A stretch of 64,000 nucleotides of DNA from Gemmatimonadota bacterium (GCA_009838975.1 VXQO01000113.1:52791-116790), one strand, 5' to 3'; shown: positions 9,086 through 18,614, counted from the first letter of the stretch. Notes: generated by a model not told the origin, from the sequence alone. Numbers and translations are program-made.

Positions 9086-10636
9086 CTACAGCGGGATGTT
9101 GCCGTGTTTTTTCGGGGGGTTCGTATCGCGCTTTCGGGAGAGCATGTCGAGGGCGTTGATCAGACGGGGGCGCGTGTCGCGGGGATCGATCACGTCGTCC
9201 ACATATCCTCGTGCCGCCGCTACGAACGGATGCGCGAACTTTTCCCTGTACTCCGCCATCCTCGCCTCGGTCGTGGCCGCGGGATCGTCGGATGCGGCGA
9301 TCTCCTTCCGGAACAGGATCTCCACCGCGCCCTTGGGCCCCATGACCGCGATCTCCGCCCAGGGCCAGGCCAGATTGATGTCGCCCCGCACGTGCTTCGA
9401 GTTCATGACGTCGTATGCGCCGCCGTACGCCTTCCGGGTGATCACGGTGACCTTCGGGACGGTGGCTTCACAGAACGCATACAGAAGCTTGGCACCGTGC
9501 CGGATGATCCCCCCGTGCTCCTGGCTCACCCCGGGCAGGAATCCCGGGACATCCTCGAACACCACCAGCGGGATGTTGAACGCGTCGCAAAACCGCACGA
9601 AGCGGGCACCCTTGTCCGAGCTGTCGATGTCCAGCACTCCGGCCAGAACGGCGGGCTGGTTGGCCACGATGCCCACGGAATGGCCACCCAGGTGCGCGAA
9701 GCCGGTGATCAGGTTGCGCGCGAAGTCGGCGTGCACCTCGTGGAACTCGCCATCGTCCACGACCTCGCGGACGATCTCGACGATGTCGTAGGGACGATTG
9801 GGATTCTCCGGCACGATCTCGAGCAGCCTGTGACTTCGGCGGTCGTGGGGATCGCTGCCCGGGCCCGGCGGGGGACGCTCCGTGTTGTTTTGCGGGATGT
9901 AGCGGAAGAGGCGCCTGACGGCTGCCAGCGACTCGGCTTCGCTGTCGTGCGCGAAGTGGGCGACACCCGAGGTGCCGGCGTGAACGTCGGCGCCGCCGAG
10001 CCCCTCCTTGTCGATGTCCTCATGGGTGACGGCCCTGACGACCTCGGGTCCCGTCACGAACATGAAGCTCGTGCCCCGCACCATGTACACGAAGTCGGTG
10101 ATCGCCGGGGAGTAGACGGCACCACCGGCGCAGGGGCCGAGAATCACGCTCACCTGCGGGATCACCCCCGAAGCCAGCGTGTTGCGGAGGAAGATGTCCG
10201 CGTAACCGCCCAGCGACACGACTCCTTCCTGGATACGGGCGCCCCCGGAATCGTTCAGCCCTACGATGGGCGCTCCGTTCTTCAGTGCCAGCTCCTGGAT
10301 CTTGACGATCTTTTCCGCGTGAGCCTCGCTGAGCGACCCGCCGAAGACCGTGAAGTCCTGGGAGAAGACGTACACCAGCCGGCCCCGTATCGTCCCGTAT
10401 CCGGTGATGACTCCGTCGCCGAGGACCTTCCGCTCCGCCAACCCGAAGTCCGTGGAGCGATGGGTGACGAATCGGTCCAGTTCCACGAAGGAATCGGCGT
10501 CCAGCAGCAGGTCGAGTCGTTCCCTGGCGGAGAGCTTGCCACGCGCGTGCTGGGCTCGCAGCCTTGCCTCTCCGCCACCCTTCGCCGCCTCGCGTTCGAG
10601 CGCCGCCAGACGTTCCAGTGACTCTTTCATGGTCAT
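9086..10636 (-). CDS. pccB: Acyl-CoA (propionyl-CoA) carboxylase carboxyltransferase subunit
   Basis: Transfers carboxyl from biotin to the acyl-CoA. It has 516 residues. Two crotonase-like halves are seen: [20 protein letters not shown] and [12 protein letters not shown] in the N-half, and [20 protein letters not shown] and [13 protein letters not shown] in the C-half, ending KKHGNIPL as PccB proteins do. Paired with the downstream biotin carboxylase and carrier genes. The methylmalonyl-CoA mutase gene in the same run makes propionyl-CoA the best substrate guess; acetyl-CoA is less likely. First gene of the cluster, with a ~300-base upstream non-coding stretch. Confidence 0.94.
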   Translation of the reverse strand: MTMKESLERLAALEREAAKGGGEARLRAQHARGKLSARERLDLLLDADSFVELDRFVTHRSTDFGLAERKVLGDGVITGYGTIRGRLVYVFSQDFTVFGGSLSEAHAEKIVKIQELALKNGAPIVGLNDSGGARIQEGVVSLGGYADIFLRNTLASGVIPQVSVILGPCAGGAVYSPAITDFVYMVRGTSFMFVTGPEVVRAVTHEDIDKEGLGGADVHAGTSGVAHFAHDSEAESLAAVRRLFRYIPQNNTERPPPGPGSDPHDRRSHRLLEIVPENPNRPYDIVEIVREVVDDGEFHEVHADFARNLITGFAHLGGHSVGIVANQPAVLAGVLDIDSSDKGARFVRFCDAFNIPLVVFEDVPGFLPGVSQEHGGIIRHGAKLLYAFCEATVPKVTVITRKAYGGAYDVMNSKHVRGDINLAWPWAEIAVMGPKGAVEILFRKEIAASDDPAATTEARMAEYREKFAHPFVAAARGYVDDVIDPRDTRPRLINALDMLSRKRDTNPPKKHGNIPL

Positions 10637-10934
10637 CGGAATCGCGACAAGCAGTCCGTGGATGAAGCCGCCCGAGCACCGAAAGCGGTGAGGCGCCGGA
10701 CTGGCAAGGCGCGACGAAAGGGGAATAGCCCAGCTATTCGCCCGAGGAGCAACGCAGAGCGCAGCCTTGGAGTGTGAGAGTGTATACTAAACATGACAGA
10801 TAGTAACGTTGTCTTGACGTTGTGACAGCGTGAAGCGAAGCGGCCCAGTCCGGATGCATCGCCGCTTGAATGCCGGGCGGGTTTTGTCCACGGGCTGCCA
10901 GGCCGGAAGCCTCATGCGAGTCGTGCTCCTGGCA
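10637..10934. promoter_or_regulatory. Non-coding region upstream of pccB with hairpin and direct repeats
   Basis: No convincing gene. A hairpin GAATAG-CCCAG-CTATTC (10723-10739) sits inside a stretch with AAGGCGCGACG on one side and GAGGAGCAACGCAG on the other, an arrangement that looks like a dispersed imperfect palindrome. A locally AT-rich stretch (10775-10815) contains GTATAC, and ACGTTGT occurs twice (10806-10812, 10817-10823); on the minus strand this could hold the pccB promoter and an operator. Functional roles are inference. Confidence 0.35.
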
Positions 10935-12512
10935 TCATCGCCCCGGGCCGGGCGGCGGGGCCGGATCGGTGCCGACATGGTGAAGCTCACGGTTGTAGAT
11001 CCTCACCGGGAAGTATTCCCTGACCAGCCTGCCGTCCACGACCGAATAGGTCGCCGTGGCTCCCTCGAACAGGCGTAGTCGATCGAGCGCGTCGCCAAGG
11101 CCACGGGAGCCACGGCGCATTTGCCCGTGGGCGTCGAGAACCATGCGGAAGAGATCGAAGCCGGCGGCCGGAACCGGGCTGCGAAGCGTCCGGCGGAAGT
11201 GCTCCTCGTAGGCCGCTCGGAACTCGGCAGCAGGGTCGTTCGGGGCATCCGGGAGCGTGGTGCTCACCGCGATGACCCGGTTCGTGTGGCGAATGTCAAC
11301 CGACTCGAGGACCGGGGCTGCGGTCCAGCCGGCCGTGCCCGCGACCTGGATATCCAGCGTGTCCAGCCCGAAAAACGCGATTTGGGGCGCCAGCAGCACC
11401 ACATCGCCGGGCGGGGCGGCCACAACGAGCAGCTGGGGTGCCAGGGACTCGACCTGCTGCAGCTCCTGTGCGTATGTCGTGGTGCCGGGAATGTAGGGCA
11501 GCCTGCGCGTCACAACTCCCCCGAACTCGAAGAAGCCGTCTTCGAAAGACGTCGCCTCGAGTGTGCCCTCGGGGCTGTCCGGGTGCACGACAACCGCGTC
11601 CACGTAGCCGAGCTGCGCCGTGGCCTGCGCCAGGGTGCGTCCCGCGCCCGGATCGCCGGCACCGATGGTGTAGACTCCAGACCGCCGTGGCGGTAGTCGC
11701 CTGGCCGTGGGAGACAGAAGGGCAACGCGGTTCGGCGCCGCTCCGGCGGCGGCCTCGAGGTTCTCGTCCGAAAGGGGGCCGAGGATGGCGGACGCCCCCC
11801 GGGACACCAGTGCCGAGACCGCACGCACGCTCCCCGAACGAGTGCCCTGGTTGTCCTCGAGGAGCAATTCCACCCGGACGCCCGCACGTCGGGCCATCAC
11901 CGCGGCGACCTCCATCCCCTCCGCGAAGAGCCTCGCGTACTCCCGGTTCGCCGGTGACCCCGACTCGGGCAGGATAGCGCCGACCACCGGCCACTGATCG
12001 ACGACGTCCGAGAGTTCGGCGCGCAGCACTGCCTCGGCCGTCCGCAAGGCCTCTCCTTCGGAACCTGCTCCCACCACGCGCCGGGCACGCGCCTGCGCTC
12101 GCCTCGTATCACCCACGAAGGCGTGGCGCACGGCGAGTTCGGCGAAAAGCGGACCGATGCGCGGATCGTCGTCGGTCCAGTCGTCGGCGACCTCGGCCAG
12201 AGCCATCAGGTCACGCCGGGAAACGCCTGCCACAGCCGCTTCGAGCTCGTCCAGCACGTTGCCGGTCACAGACTCGGCGGGCATGCCCACAAGCGCGGTG
12301 GCAACCGCCTCGAACTCGCCGGCGTCGAGCATGCCCTCGACCCACCCGACAGCCACCACCGTGTCCCCCGCGACTGCGGCTTCCTCGGCGTCGGCGGGAA
12401 GTGGACCGCTGGCGGCGGGTGGCTCGCTCTCCGCTCCACCAGAGGCGCACCCGACCAGTCGACCGGCGAAGAGCGTGGCGATCAGGAGCGTCATTCTCGG
12501 TCTGTCCGTCAT
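10935..12512 (-). CDS. LpoA-like lipoprotein with periplasmic-binding-protein fold
   Basis: A 525-residue lipoprotein. The signal peptide ends in LVGC, a lipobox with the lipidated Cys at ~22. Residues ~55-150 look like a helical repeat (TPR-like) region. From ~175 on the sequence matches the type I periplasmic-binding fold of branched-chain amino-acid receptors and LpoA (VVGAILPESGSPANREYARLFAEG, ALVSRGASAILGPLSDEN, FEDGFFEFGG). In proteobacteria LpoA activates penicillin-binding protein 1A from the outer membrane; a similar envelope role here is inference. No ABC transporter genes adjoin it. It follows rpsA by 38 bases on the same strand. Confidence 0.75.
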   Translation of the reverse strand: MTDRPRMTLLIATLFAGRLVGCASGGAESEPPAASGPLPADAEEAAVAGDTVVAVGWVEGMLDAGEFEAVATALVGMPAESVTGNVLDELEAAVAGVSRRDLMALAEVADDWTDDDPRIGPLFAELAVRHAFVGDTRRAQARARRVVGAGSEGEALRTAEAVLRAELSDVVDQWPVVGAILPESGSPANREYARLFAEGMEVAAVMARRAGVRVELLLEDNQGTRSGSVRAVSALVSRGASAILGPLSDENLEAAAGAAPNRVALLSPTARRLPPRRSGVYTIGAGDPGAGRTLAQATAQLGYVDAVVVHPDSPEGTLEATSFEDGFFEFGGVVTRRLPYIPGTTTYAQELQQVESLAPQLLVVAAPPGDVVLLAPQIAFFGLDTLDIQVAGTAGWTAAPVLESVDIRHTNRVIAVSTTLPDAPNDPAAEFRAAYEEHFRRTLRSPVPAAGFDLFRMVLDAHGQMRRGSRGLGDALDRLRLFEGATATYSVVDGRLVREYFPVRIYNRELHHVGTDPAPPPGPGR

Positions 12513-12550
12513 GTCATGCGCCCTGGCGCTCCGGGCCCCTGGCAGGCCTC

Positions 12551-14428
12551 CTAGTCCTCCGAAAGGCTGGCTTCCTCTTGAGGATCGGCTTCCTCTTGAG
12601 CACCGGCCTCCTCTTCAGTACCGGCCTCCTCTTGAGCAGCGGCCTCCTCTTGAGCACCGGCCTCCTCCCGGCCAGCGGCTTCCTCGTAGGAACCGGTCTC
12701 CTCAGGCGGCCGCGGCTCCCCTCGCTGTGGCGCCTCCGTGACTTCGAGGACGATCCGCCGGTCATCCGCGTCGGAGTTGATCACGCGCAGCGGGATGCTC
12801 TCCCCGACCCGGAAGTGTTCTTCGAGCGCGTCCGGCGACACCGCACTGTGCGATCCCGGAACAAACCCCTCGACGCCCTCGCCCAGGTCGACGACGATTC
12901 CCTTGTCCTGCAGCCGCACAACCGCGCCCTCCTGCTCATGACCCCTGGCGAACCGCAGCACCAGCTCAGGCCACGGATCGTCGTACAACTGCTTCAGGCC
13001 GAGGGAGATCCGCTTGTTGTCGGAGTCGACGTGCAGCACCATCACGTCCAGCTGCTCGCCCTTGTGCACGACTTCCGAGGGGTGCTCCACGCGCTTGGTC
13101 CAACTCATGTCCGAGACATGAACGAGTCCGTCGATACCCGACTCGATTTCGACAAAGGCTCCGAAACTGGTCAGGTTCCGGACCGTGCCCGTGAGCCTCT
13201 CCCCCGTCGGATACTTGACCGGAAGCGCGAGCCACGGATCCTCCTGGATCTGCTTCATCCCAAGGGAGATCTTCTCCTCGCGGGGATCGACCTTGAGAAC
13301 CACGGCCTCGATCTCGTCCCCGATCGAGACGAGCTTGGAGGGGTGCCGCACGTTGCGCGTCCACGACATCTCGGAGATGTGGACAAGCCCCTCGACACCC
13401 TTCTGCAGCTCCACGAAAGCTCCGTAGTTCGTGATCGAAACGACCCGTCCATGAACCCGGGCACCCACGGGATACCGCTCCTCGATGTCCGTCCAGGGAT
13501 AGGGGAGGAGTTGCTTGAGTCCCAGCGAGATCCTCTCCCGGTCCCAGTCGATGTCCAGAACCTTCACGTCCAGGTTGCCGCCAACGTCGACGACTTCCGA
13601 AGGGTGGCCCACGCGCCCCCAGGACATGTCGGTGATGTGCAGCAGTCCGTCGAGCCCGCCCAGGTCGATGAAGGCTCCGAAGTCGGTGATGTTCTTCACC
13701 ACACCTTCCCGAACCTGGCCCTTCAGGAGCTCCTTGACGAGCGTAGACCGCTTCTTCTCGCGCTCCCGCTCGAGGATGACCCGGCGGGACACGACGATGT
13801 TGCGGCGCCGCTTGTTGAGCTTGATGATCTTGAAGTCGTAGCGCTCCCCGATCAGCTCCTCGATGTTGGGGACTCTGCGCAGCGCGATCTGCGATCCGGG
13901 CAGGAACGCGTCCACGCCCATGATGTCGACGGTGACCCCGCCCTTGATCTTGCGGGTCAGGAGTCCCTTGACCGGCTCGTCCTTTTCGTACGCTTCCTTG
14001 ATCAGCTCCCAGACCCTGAGGAAGTCCGCCTTCTTCTTGGACAGGACGACCACGCCGTCCTCGTCTTCCAGGCTCTCGAGCAGCACCTCGACTTCCTGCC
14101 CGGGATCGATCGAATCGGTGTCCTTGAACTCCTCGCGAGGCACGGCCCCTTCGCTCTTGAAGCCGAACTCGAGGATGACCGAGGAATCCGTGGTCCGCAG
14201 GACCCTGGCCTTGACGATCTCGCCTTCCTTGACCGGACCGCGCGCGGTCTGGTGGTCGGAGAGCATCGCATCGAAGTCGTCGCGCGAGACGTCGAGGATT
14301 TCCTCGCCGTAGGGGTCGTGAAGCAGCTCGGGGGAGATTCCGTCAGAAGGGAGCGTGCTGTCCGAAGAAGGGCCCTCGTCCGGTCCGATACCGTCAGGCG
14401 CCGGCGGGGTTTCTTGCATGTCGTTCAT
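12551..14428 (-). CDS. rpsA: 30S ribosomal protein S1
   Basis: RNA-binding ribosomal protein of 625 residues needed to load structured mRNAs. Six S1 domains follow one another. The first two are divergent. Domains 3-5 carry clear ITDFGAFIDL / ITNYGAFVEL / LTSFGAFVEI and LLHITDMSW-type strands, and a sixth ends near residue 565. The C-terminal ~55 residues are an acidic Glu/Ala/Gln tail made of hexapeptide repeats. ATG at 14428 gives a normal acidic N-terminus; a longer open frame to 14518 begins with basic residues unlike S1. It lies 220 bases after aroA-cmk, the usual cmk-rpsA order. Confidence 0.95.
   Translation of the reverse strand: MNDMQETPPAPDGIGPDEGPSSDSTLPSDGISPELLHDPYGEEILDVSRDDFDAMLSDHQTARGPVKEGEIVKARVLRTTDSSVILEFGFKSEGAVPREEFKDTDSIDPGQEVEVLLESLEDEDGVVVLSKKKADFLRVWELIKEAYEKDEPVKGLLTRKIKGGVTVDIMGVDAFLPGSQIALRRVPNIEELIGERYDFKIIKLNKRRRNIVVSRRVILEREREKKRSTLVKELLKGQVREGVVKNITDFGAFIDLGGLDGLLHITDMSWGRVGHPSEVVDVGGNLDVKVLDIDWDRERISLGLKQLLPYPWTDIEERYPVGARVHGRVVSITNYGAFVELQKGVEGLVHISEMSWTRNVRHPSKLVSIGDEIEAVVLKVDPREEKISLGMKQIQEDPWLALPVKYPTGERLTGTVRNLTSFGAFVEIESGIDGLVHVSDMSWTKRVEHPSEVVHKGEQLDVMVLHVDSDNKRISLGLKQLYDDPWPELVLRFARGHEQEGAVVRLQDKGIVVDLGEGVEGFVPGSHSAVSPDALEEHFRVGESIPLRVINSDADDRRIVLEVTEAPQRGEPRPPEETGSYEEAAGREEAGAQEEAAAQEEAGTEEEAGAQEEADPQEEASLSED
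12570..12695 (-). repeat. 18-bp tandem repeat in the 3' end of rpsA
   Basis: Seven imperfect 18-base units (consensus GCCTCCTCTTGAGCACCG on the + strand) in frame with rpsA, each coding six residues like E-E-A-G-A-Q. The period keeps the frame, so copy number can vary without breaking S1. Confidence 0.85.
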
Positions 14429-14649
14429 CGTTGCGCATCGCCGGCACGTCGTCCGGCGCTCCGTTGGGGTCCAGTCCGTTCGCAGTCCACGGGCGGGCCG
14501 GAGTTGATGGATTGACAACGGGCCGGGGCCATCCCGTGATGGCCGCGGATCGCTACTGGCTCAGCTGACCCGACCGGTGCCGACCCCCGGGGACGGCGAC
14601 CAGCGGCACGGGGACCGCTGCGGACTTGGTCGGGGTACAGTCATTAATA
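14429..14649. promoter_or_regulatory. aroA-cmk / rpsA intergenic leader
   Basis: A 220-base gap with no gene. Directly after the cmk stop there is an AT-rich patch (14641-14657, TCATTAATATTAGTG) that on the minus strand could serve as an rpsA promoter element. The remainder is GC-rich and could form the structured leader through which S1 often controls its own synthesis. No precise site can be assigned by eye. Confidence 0.3.
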
Positions 14650-16722
14650 TTAGTGCTTTGGGGGAAGAAAAGGGAGGGCCAGATCGATTACGGCCTCGGT
14701 CTGCGCGACAGGATCCAGATGCGTCGTGTCTACGGTTGTCGCCCCGTCGGCGTGGGTCAGAGGAGCAACCTCCCGGGTCGAATCGAGCAGGTCCCTTCCC
14801 TTCAACCGGGCGGCCTCGGCTTCGATTTCAGCGTTCCCCGGGGCGGTCCCGACGCGTTGAAGGATCCTTCGCCGGGCGCGCTCACGGACGTCGGCGTCGA
14901 GGTACACCTTGACGTGCGCGTTCGGGAAGACGACGGTCGCCATGTCCCGGCCCTCGGCGACCAGGCCGGGAGGCCTGGCGGCGGCGCGCTGGAGGTCGAG
15001 CAGCTGGGCACGCACGAGCGGAATCGCCGAGACGCGTGAGACCGAGGCGGTAACGCGGTCGGCGCGCAGTGCCCGTTCCGGCACGCGGGTTCCCCGGATC
15101 CGCACCCCCATGACGTCCGCGCTCCAGTCGAGCGCGACCTCCAGCGCCTGCAATTCCTCCCGCGTGACCCGCTCCACGTCGTCGATTCGCCGCCCCGACT
15201 CGAGGAGCGCCCAGGTCACGGCGCGGTAGATCGCACCCGAGTCCAGGTGCCGGAAACCGAGACGCGAGGCGGCGGCCGCGGCGGTGGTCGACTTCCCGGC
15301 TCCCGCCGAGCCGTCGATGGCCAGAACGACGCAGCGAGGCACGGGCCGCGGACCCTCGGCGGGCACCGCGGGCTCCCCCGTCACCGGCGCCCGCACCCGC
15401 TCCAGTAGTTTCCAGAAGCCGGGGAAGCTGACGTCGGCCACCGCCGGGTCGTCCACCTCCAGGTCGCAATCGGGGGTCGCGCCCAGAACGCCGAAGGCCA
15501 TCGCGATCCGGTGGTCGTGGAAGCACTCGACCGCGCCCGCCAGCGGCCGTTCCGTTCCCTCGATCGCCAGACCGTCCGGATACTCCTCCACCTCGACCCC
15601 GATCCGTCGCAGGTTGAGGGCGAGCGCGGCCAGGCGGTCCGACTCCTTCACGCGAAGTTCGCGGGCCCCGGTGATGCGGGTCACGCCCCGGGCGCGGGCG
15701 GCCAGAGCGGCCAGGATCGGCACTTCGTCGATCATCCCCGGAATCTCTTCCTCACCCACATCCACCGCGCGCACCGGATCCGTGCTTGCGCCGACCCGCA
15801 GGTCGCCCACCGGTTCGCCGGCCGCCGGCCGTCCGGGAAGCACCTCGACGCCGATGCCCATTCGCGCCAACACGGGCAGCAGGCCGGTACGGGTGGGATT
15901 CAGTCCCACCGCGCGAATCGTGAGCGGCGAGCGTCCGGAGGAGAGCGCCGCCCACGCCAGCAGGAAAGCGGCCGAGGAGAAGTCCCCCGGAACCTCCATG
16001 TCCACCGGCGCGAGACTCGCGGGCGGATCGGGGAGGCGCACCGACCACGCCCCGTCCCTCCACCCCTCGGCCACTTCCGCGCCCATCGCCTCGAGCATGC
16101 GCTCGCTGTGGTCGCGGGACCGGCGCGGCTCCCGCACCTCCACGGGCACCCCCGCGCCCAGTGCAGCGAGAAGAACCGCGCTCTTCACCTGCGCGCTGGC
16201 AACCGCACCGACGTGGCGGATCCCGGTCAGCGGGCCCCCGGTAACGCGCATGGGGAGCACCCCCGGCCGCTCGATGTAGTCGACTTCGGCGCCCATCCGC
16301 CGCAGCGGCGCCGCGATGCGCTCCATCGGCCTCCGCGACAGCGAGTCGTCACCGGTCAGCACGACCGAGAGGGGCTGCGCGGCCAGCGCGCCGGCGAGAA
16401 GCCGCGCCCCGGTGCCGCTGTTGCGGAGATCGAGCGGCGCGGCCGGCTGCCGCCACACGCGCAGCCCGGGGCCGGCGATCCGCACGGGCTCGCTTGCCGG
16501 TCCGTCGAGTCCCCGGATCTCGACACCCAGCGCCGCCAGGGCTCCGGCGGTGGAGAGAGGGTCCGCTCCACGGGGCGCGGCCCGGATCCGGCTCTCGCCC
16601 TCTGCCAGTGCGCCGAGGATCAGGGCACGCTGGGTTATCGACTTGTCGCCGGGCACGCGGATCACGAGCCCTTCGCCGGAGCGACGCTCCGAGCCGGTGC
16701 TCAGCCCTCCGCCGACACCCAT
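14650..16722 (-). CDS. aroA-cmk: Fused EPSP synthase - cytidylate kinase
   Basis: One 690-residue frame with two enzymes. Residues ~18-450 are 3-phosphoshikimate 1-carboxyvinyltransferase (shikimate pathway): PGDKSITQRALILG, DHSERMLEAMG, ELRVKESDRLAAL and DHRIAMAFGVLG are all present. Residues ~468-690 are CMP/dCMP kinase: P-loop GSAGAGKST, LDSGAIYRAVTW, and VAEGRDMATVVFP with the LID region after it. No stop or frameshift separates the halves; a short Pro-rich linker (VPAEGPRPVPR) joins them. The start overlaps tyrA by 22 bases. Order tyrA-aroA-cmk-rpsA mirrors arrangements where the genes are separate but adjacent. Confidence 0.94.
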   Translation of the reverse strand: MGVGGGLSTGSERRSGEGLVIRVPGDKSITQRALILGALAEGESRIRAAPRGADPLSTAGALAALGVEIRGLDGPASEPVRIAGPGLRVWRQPAAPLDLRNSGTGARLLAGALAAQPLSVVLTGDDSLSRRPMERIAAPLRRMGAEVDYIERPGVLPMRVTGGPLTGIRHVGAVASAQVKSAVLLAALGAGVPVEVREPRRSRDHSERMLEAMGAEVAEGWRDGAWSVRLPDPPASLAPVDMEVPGDFSSAAFLLAWAALSSGRSPLTIRAVGLNPTRTGLLPVLARMGIGVEVLPGRPAAGEPVGDLRVGASTDPVRAVDVGEEEIPGMIDEVPILAALAARARGVTRITGARELRVKESDRLAALALNLRRIGVEVEEYPDGLAIEGTERPLAGAVECFHDHRIAMAFGVLGATPDCDLEVDDPAVADVSFPGFWKLLERVRAPVTGEPAVPAEGPRPVPRCVVLAIDGSAGAGKSTTAAAAASRLGFRHLDSGAIYRAVTWALLESGRRIDDVERVTREELQALEVALDWSADVMGVRIRGTRVPERALRADRVTASVSRVSAIPLVRAQLLDLQRAAARPPGLVAEGRDMATVVFPNAHVKVYLDADVRERARRRILQRVGTAPGNAEIEAEAARLKGRDLLDSTREVAPLTHADGATTVDTTHLDPVAQTEAVIDLALPFLPPKH

Positions 16723-17585
16723 CGCCTGCCCCTGTCCATGAGTGTCTCCACACCCCGAAGGTCTCCGGATTCCAGCATCCCACGAATCGCGGCAATCCTT
16801 CTTTCAACGGCCAGCAGCGCGGCCGCATCATCTCTGGCCGCGGCTTCGAGCAGCGGCAGCCACATGGACGGGCTGGAAGCGGCAAGGCGGGTCATGTCGC
16901 GCCCGCCGGGACCGAGCTGGCCGGTGGACACTCCCGCGTCCTCCAGCGTCGCGGCCAGCGCGTTCGACAGCAGCTGGGGAAGGTGGCTGACCAATGCCAT
17001 GACGCGGTCGTGGCGCTCGGCCGCGATCGTGCGCGGTCGCGCTCCCAGCATGCTCCAGAAGGCCCGAGCGGCAGCTTCCGCACCGCTCGCGGCGTCTCCC
17101 GTGGCCGCCGGGCAGAGCCAGACCCGCGCGCCGTCGAACAGGTCGGCACGTGCGGCCGGGTAGCCCGAGCGTTCCGACCCGCACATGGGGTGGGCCCCCA
17201 CGAAGGGGGACGAGCCCGGTGCAGCCGGCGGGCACGCAGCCGAGGCCGTCGCAGCCGAGGCCGCCTCCAGCACGGCCGCTTTAAGGCTCGCCACGTCGGT
17301 GGTCAGCGCGGCACCGCGCCACACCGGCGCCGTTTCGCGCACGAGCCTCACCGTCGCGTCGAGCGGCGCCGCGAACACGACCACGCCGCCGTCGACGTCG
17401 CAGTCGCGCAGGCGAGGCACCACGCGCACGCCGTCCCGTGCGGCCCGCGCGGAACTCTCGCCGTCGGGGTCCACGCCGAAGACCGGAACACCCGGCAGGC
17501 GGCGCAGCACCCCCTTCGCGACCGAGCCGCCCACGGCGCCAAGCCCGACCACGGTTACCGTGCGGAAGCGTGCGCCCTCAGGCAC
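16701..17585 (-). CDS. tyrA: Prephenate dehydrogenase
   Basis: NAD(P)-dependent oxidative decarboxylation of prephenate toward tyrosine. It has 294 residues. An N-terminal Rossmann fold carries GLGAVGGSVAKG at ~14-25. The family motif GAHPMCGSERSGY is near 130, and the helical dimerisation domain holds HDRVMALVSHLPQLLSNAL, including the catalytic-site His. No ACT or chorismate mutase domain is attached, so feedback control through an extra domain is not evident. It overlaps rnz by 8 bases upstream and aroA by 22 downstream. Confidence 0.9.
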   Translation of the reverse strand: MPEGARFRTVTVVGLGAVGGSVAKGVLRRLPGVPVFGVDPDGESSARAARDGVRVVPRLRDCDVDGGVVVFAAPLDATVRLVRETAPVWRGAALTTDVASLKAAVLEAASAATASAACPPAAPGSSPFVGAHPMCGSERSGYPAARADLFDGARVWLCPAATGDAASGAEAAARAFWSMLGARPRTIAAERHDRVMALVSHLPQLLSNALAATLEDAGVSTGQLGPGGRDMTRLAASSPSMWLPLLEAAARDDAAALLAVERRIAAIRGMLESGDLRGVETLMDRGRRWVSAEG

Positions 17586-18489
17586 GATACCCGATCTCGA
17601 TCTCGAGCCCGTCGCGCGCGACGACCGACGCGGGGAAGATCGCGCGGGCCTGCTCCTCCAGAACCTTCGGCGAGTCCGCGTAGCGCGCCGACAGATGCGT
17701 GAGGACGAGCCGCTTCACCTTCGCCCTCGCGGCCACCTGCGCGGCCTCCGCCGCCGTCGAATGGCGGGTCTCCCACGCCCGCTTCTTCTCCTCCTGGCCG
17801 AAGGTCGCGTCGTGGATCAGCAGATCGGCCCCCATCGCCATCTGGGCAGTGGTGCGTGCCGGACGCGTGTCGCCCGTGTAGACCACCTTGCGCCCGGGAC
17901 GGGGCGGCCCCACCACCTCGTCCGGCGTGATCGTGCGCCCGTCGACCTCGACCGCCTCGCCGCGGTGCAGCCGGCCGAAGAGCGGCCCCTCCGGAACGCC
18001 CAGGCGCCGCGCCATCTCCACGTCGAAGCGGCCCAGCCGCAGCTCCTCGACCAGCGCATATCCGAGGGCGGGCACCCCGTGGTCGACCTCGTAGGCGTGC
18101 ATCGCCCAGCCGTCGAAACCGACCCTGTCGCCGTGCCGCAGACCACGGACCTCGACCGGGAAGGCCAGCCGCTCGATCCCCATCCGCACGGCTGTCCGCA
18201 GCAGCTCGACCGTGGCCCCGGGGCCGTGGATCGTCATGGGTTCTTCCCTGCCCTGCAGTCCCATCGTCCTCAGCAGCCCGGGCAGTCCGAGAAAGTGGTC
18301 GGCGTGGCCGTGGGTGATGAAGATGTGCGAAAAGGAGAAGCCGCTGCCGAAGCGCATGATCTGGCGCTGGGTCCCCTCGCCGCAGTCGAGAAGGATGGAA
18401 TCGCCCTCGCGTTGCACGGCGATGCCGGACACGTTCCGGCCGACGGTGGGTCGCGAGGCGGCGGTGCCCAGAAAACGGACTCGAATCAT
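17578..18489 (-). CDS. rnz: Ribonuclease Z (tRNA 3' endonuclease)
   Basis: Metallo-beta-lactamase-fold nuclease that trims tRNA 3' trailers. It has 303 residues. The first strand FLGTAASRPT is typical, the zinc-binding HGHADH motif lies near 62-67, and further ligands are seen at GDTRP and in LTHLSARY (HLS). The tRNA-Leu in this window does not encode CCA, so 3' processing plus CCA addition is needed. ATG at 18489 is selected because it begins the conserved strand; the open frame reaches 18552 but those residues are not conserved-looking. First gene of the minus-strand tyrA operon, divergent from the aminotransferase gene. Confidence 0.93.
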   Translation of the reverse strand: MIRVRFLGTAASRPTVGRNVSGIAVQREGDSILLDCGEGTQRQIMRFGSGFSFSHIFITHGHADHFLGLPGLLRTMGLQGREEPMTIHGPGATVELLRTAVRMGIERLAFPVEVRGLRHGDRVGFDGWAMHAYEVDHGVPALGYALVEELRLGRFDVEMARRLGVPEGPLFGRLHRGEAVEVDGRTITPDEVVGPPRPGRKVVYTGDTRPARTTAQMAMGADLLIHDATFGQEEKKRAWETRHSTAAEAAQVAARAKVKRLVLTHLSARYADSPKVLEEQARAIFPASVVARDGLEIEIGYRA

Positions 18490-18495
18490 CCGGAT

Positions 18496-18564
18496 AAGGT
18501 AACGCGCGCGCGAACCGGAGTACGGGGGCGTGCTTTGCGCGGCGGATCGCACGCGGATTACCTT
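18496..18564. promoter_or_regulatory. Divergent promoter region with AAGGTAA/TTACCTT inverted repeat
   Basis: The 125-base gap between rnz and the aminotransferase gene holds AAGGTAA (18496-18502) and its reverse complement TTACCTT (18558-18564), each next to CGCG-rich sequence. This may be an operator or coincidence. The aminotransferase start is preceded by GGCGGAGGACAG, a good ribosome site. Confidence 0.3.
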
Positions 18565-18614
18565 GGAGCGGTTCCGACAAGCTCACCCCGCGCACGCAAG
18601 ACGGCGGAGGACAG

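Noticed and set aside
9104..10621. 505-residue open frame opposite pccB
   Set aside because: Antisense shadow of a clear carboxyltransferase.
10787..10990. 67-residue minus-strand frame before pccB
   Set aside because: No ribosome site or protein-like pattern; overlaps the repeat-rich promoter region and the lipoprotein gene end.
12570..12695. CRISPR-like short repeats
   Set aside because: Units are contiguous with no spacers and in frame with rpsA.
12401..14515. 704-residue open frame opposite rpsA
   Set aside because: Antisense shadow; the other strand is a complete six-domain S1 protein.
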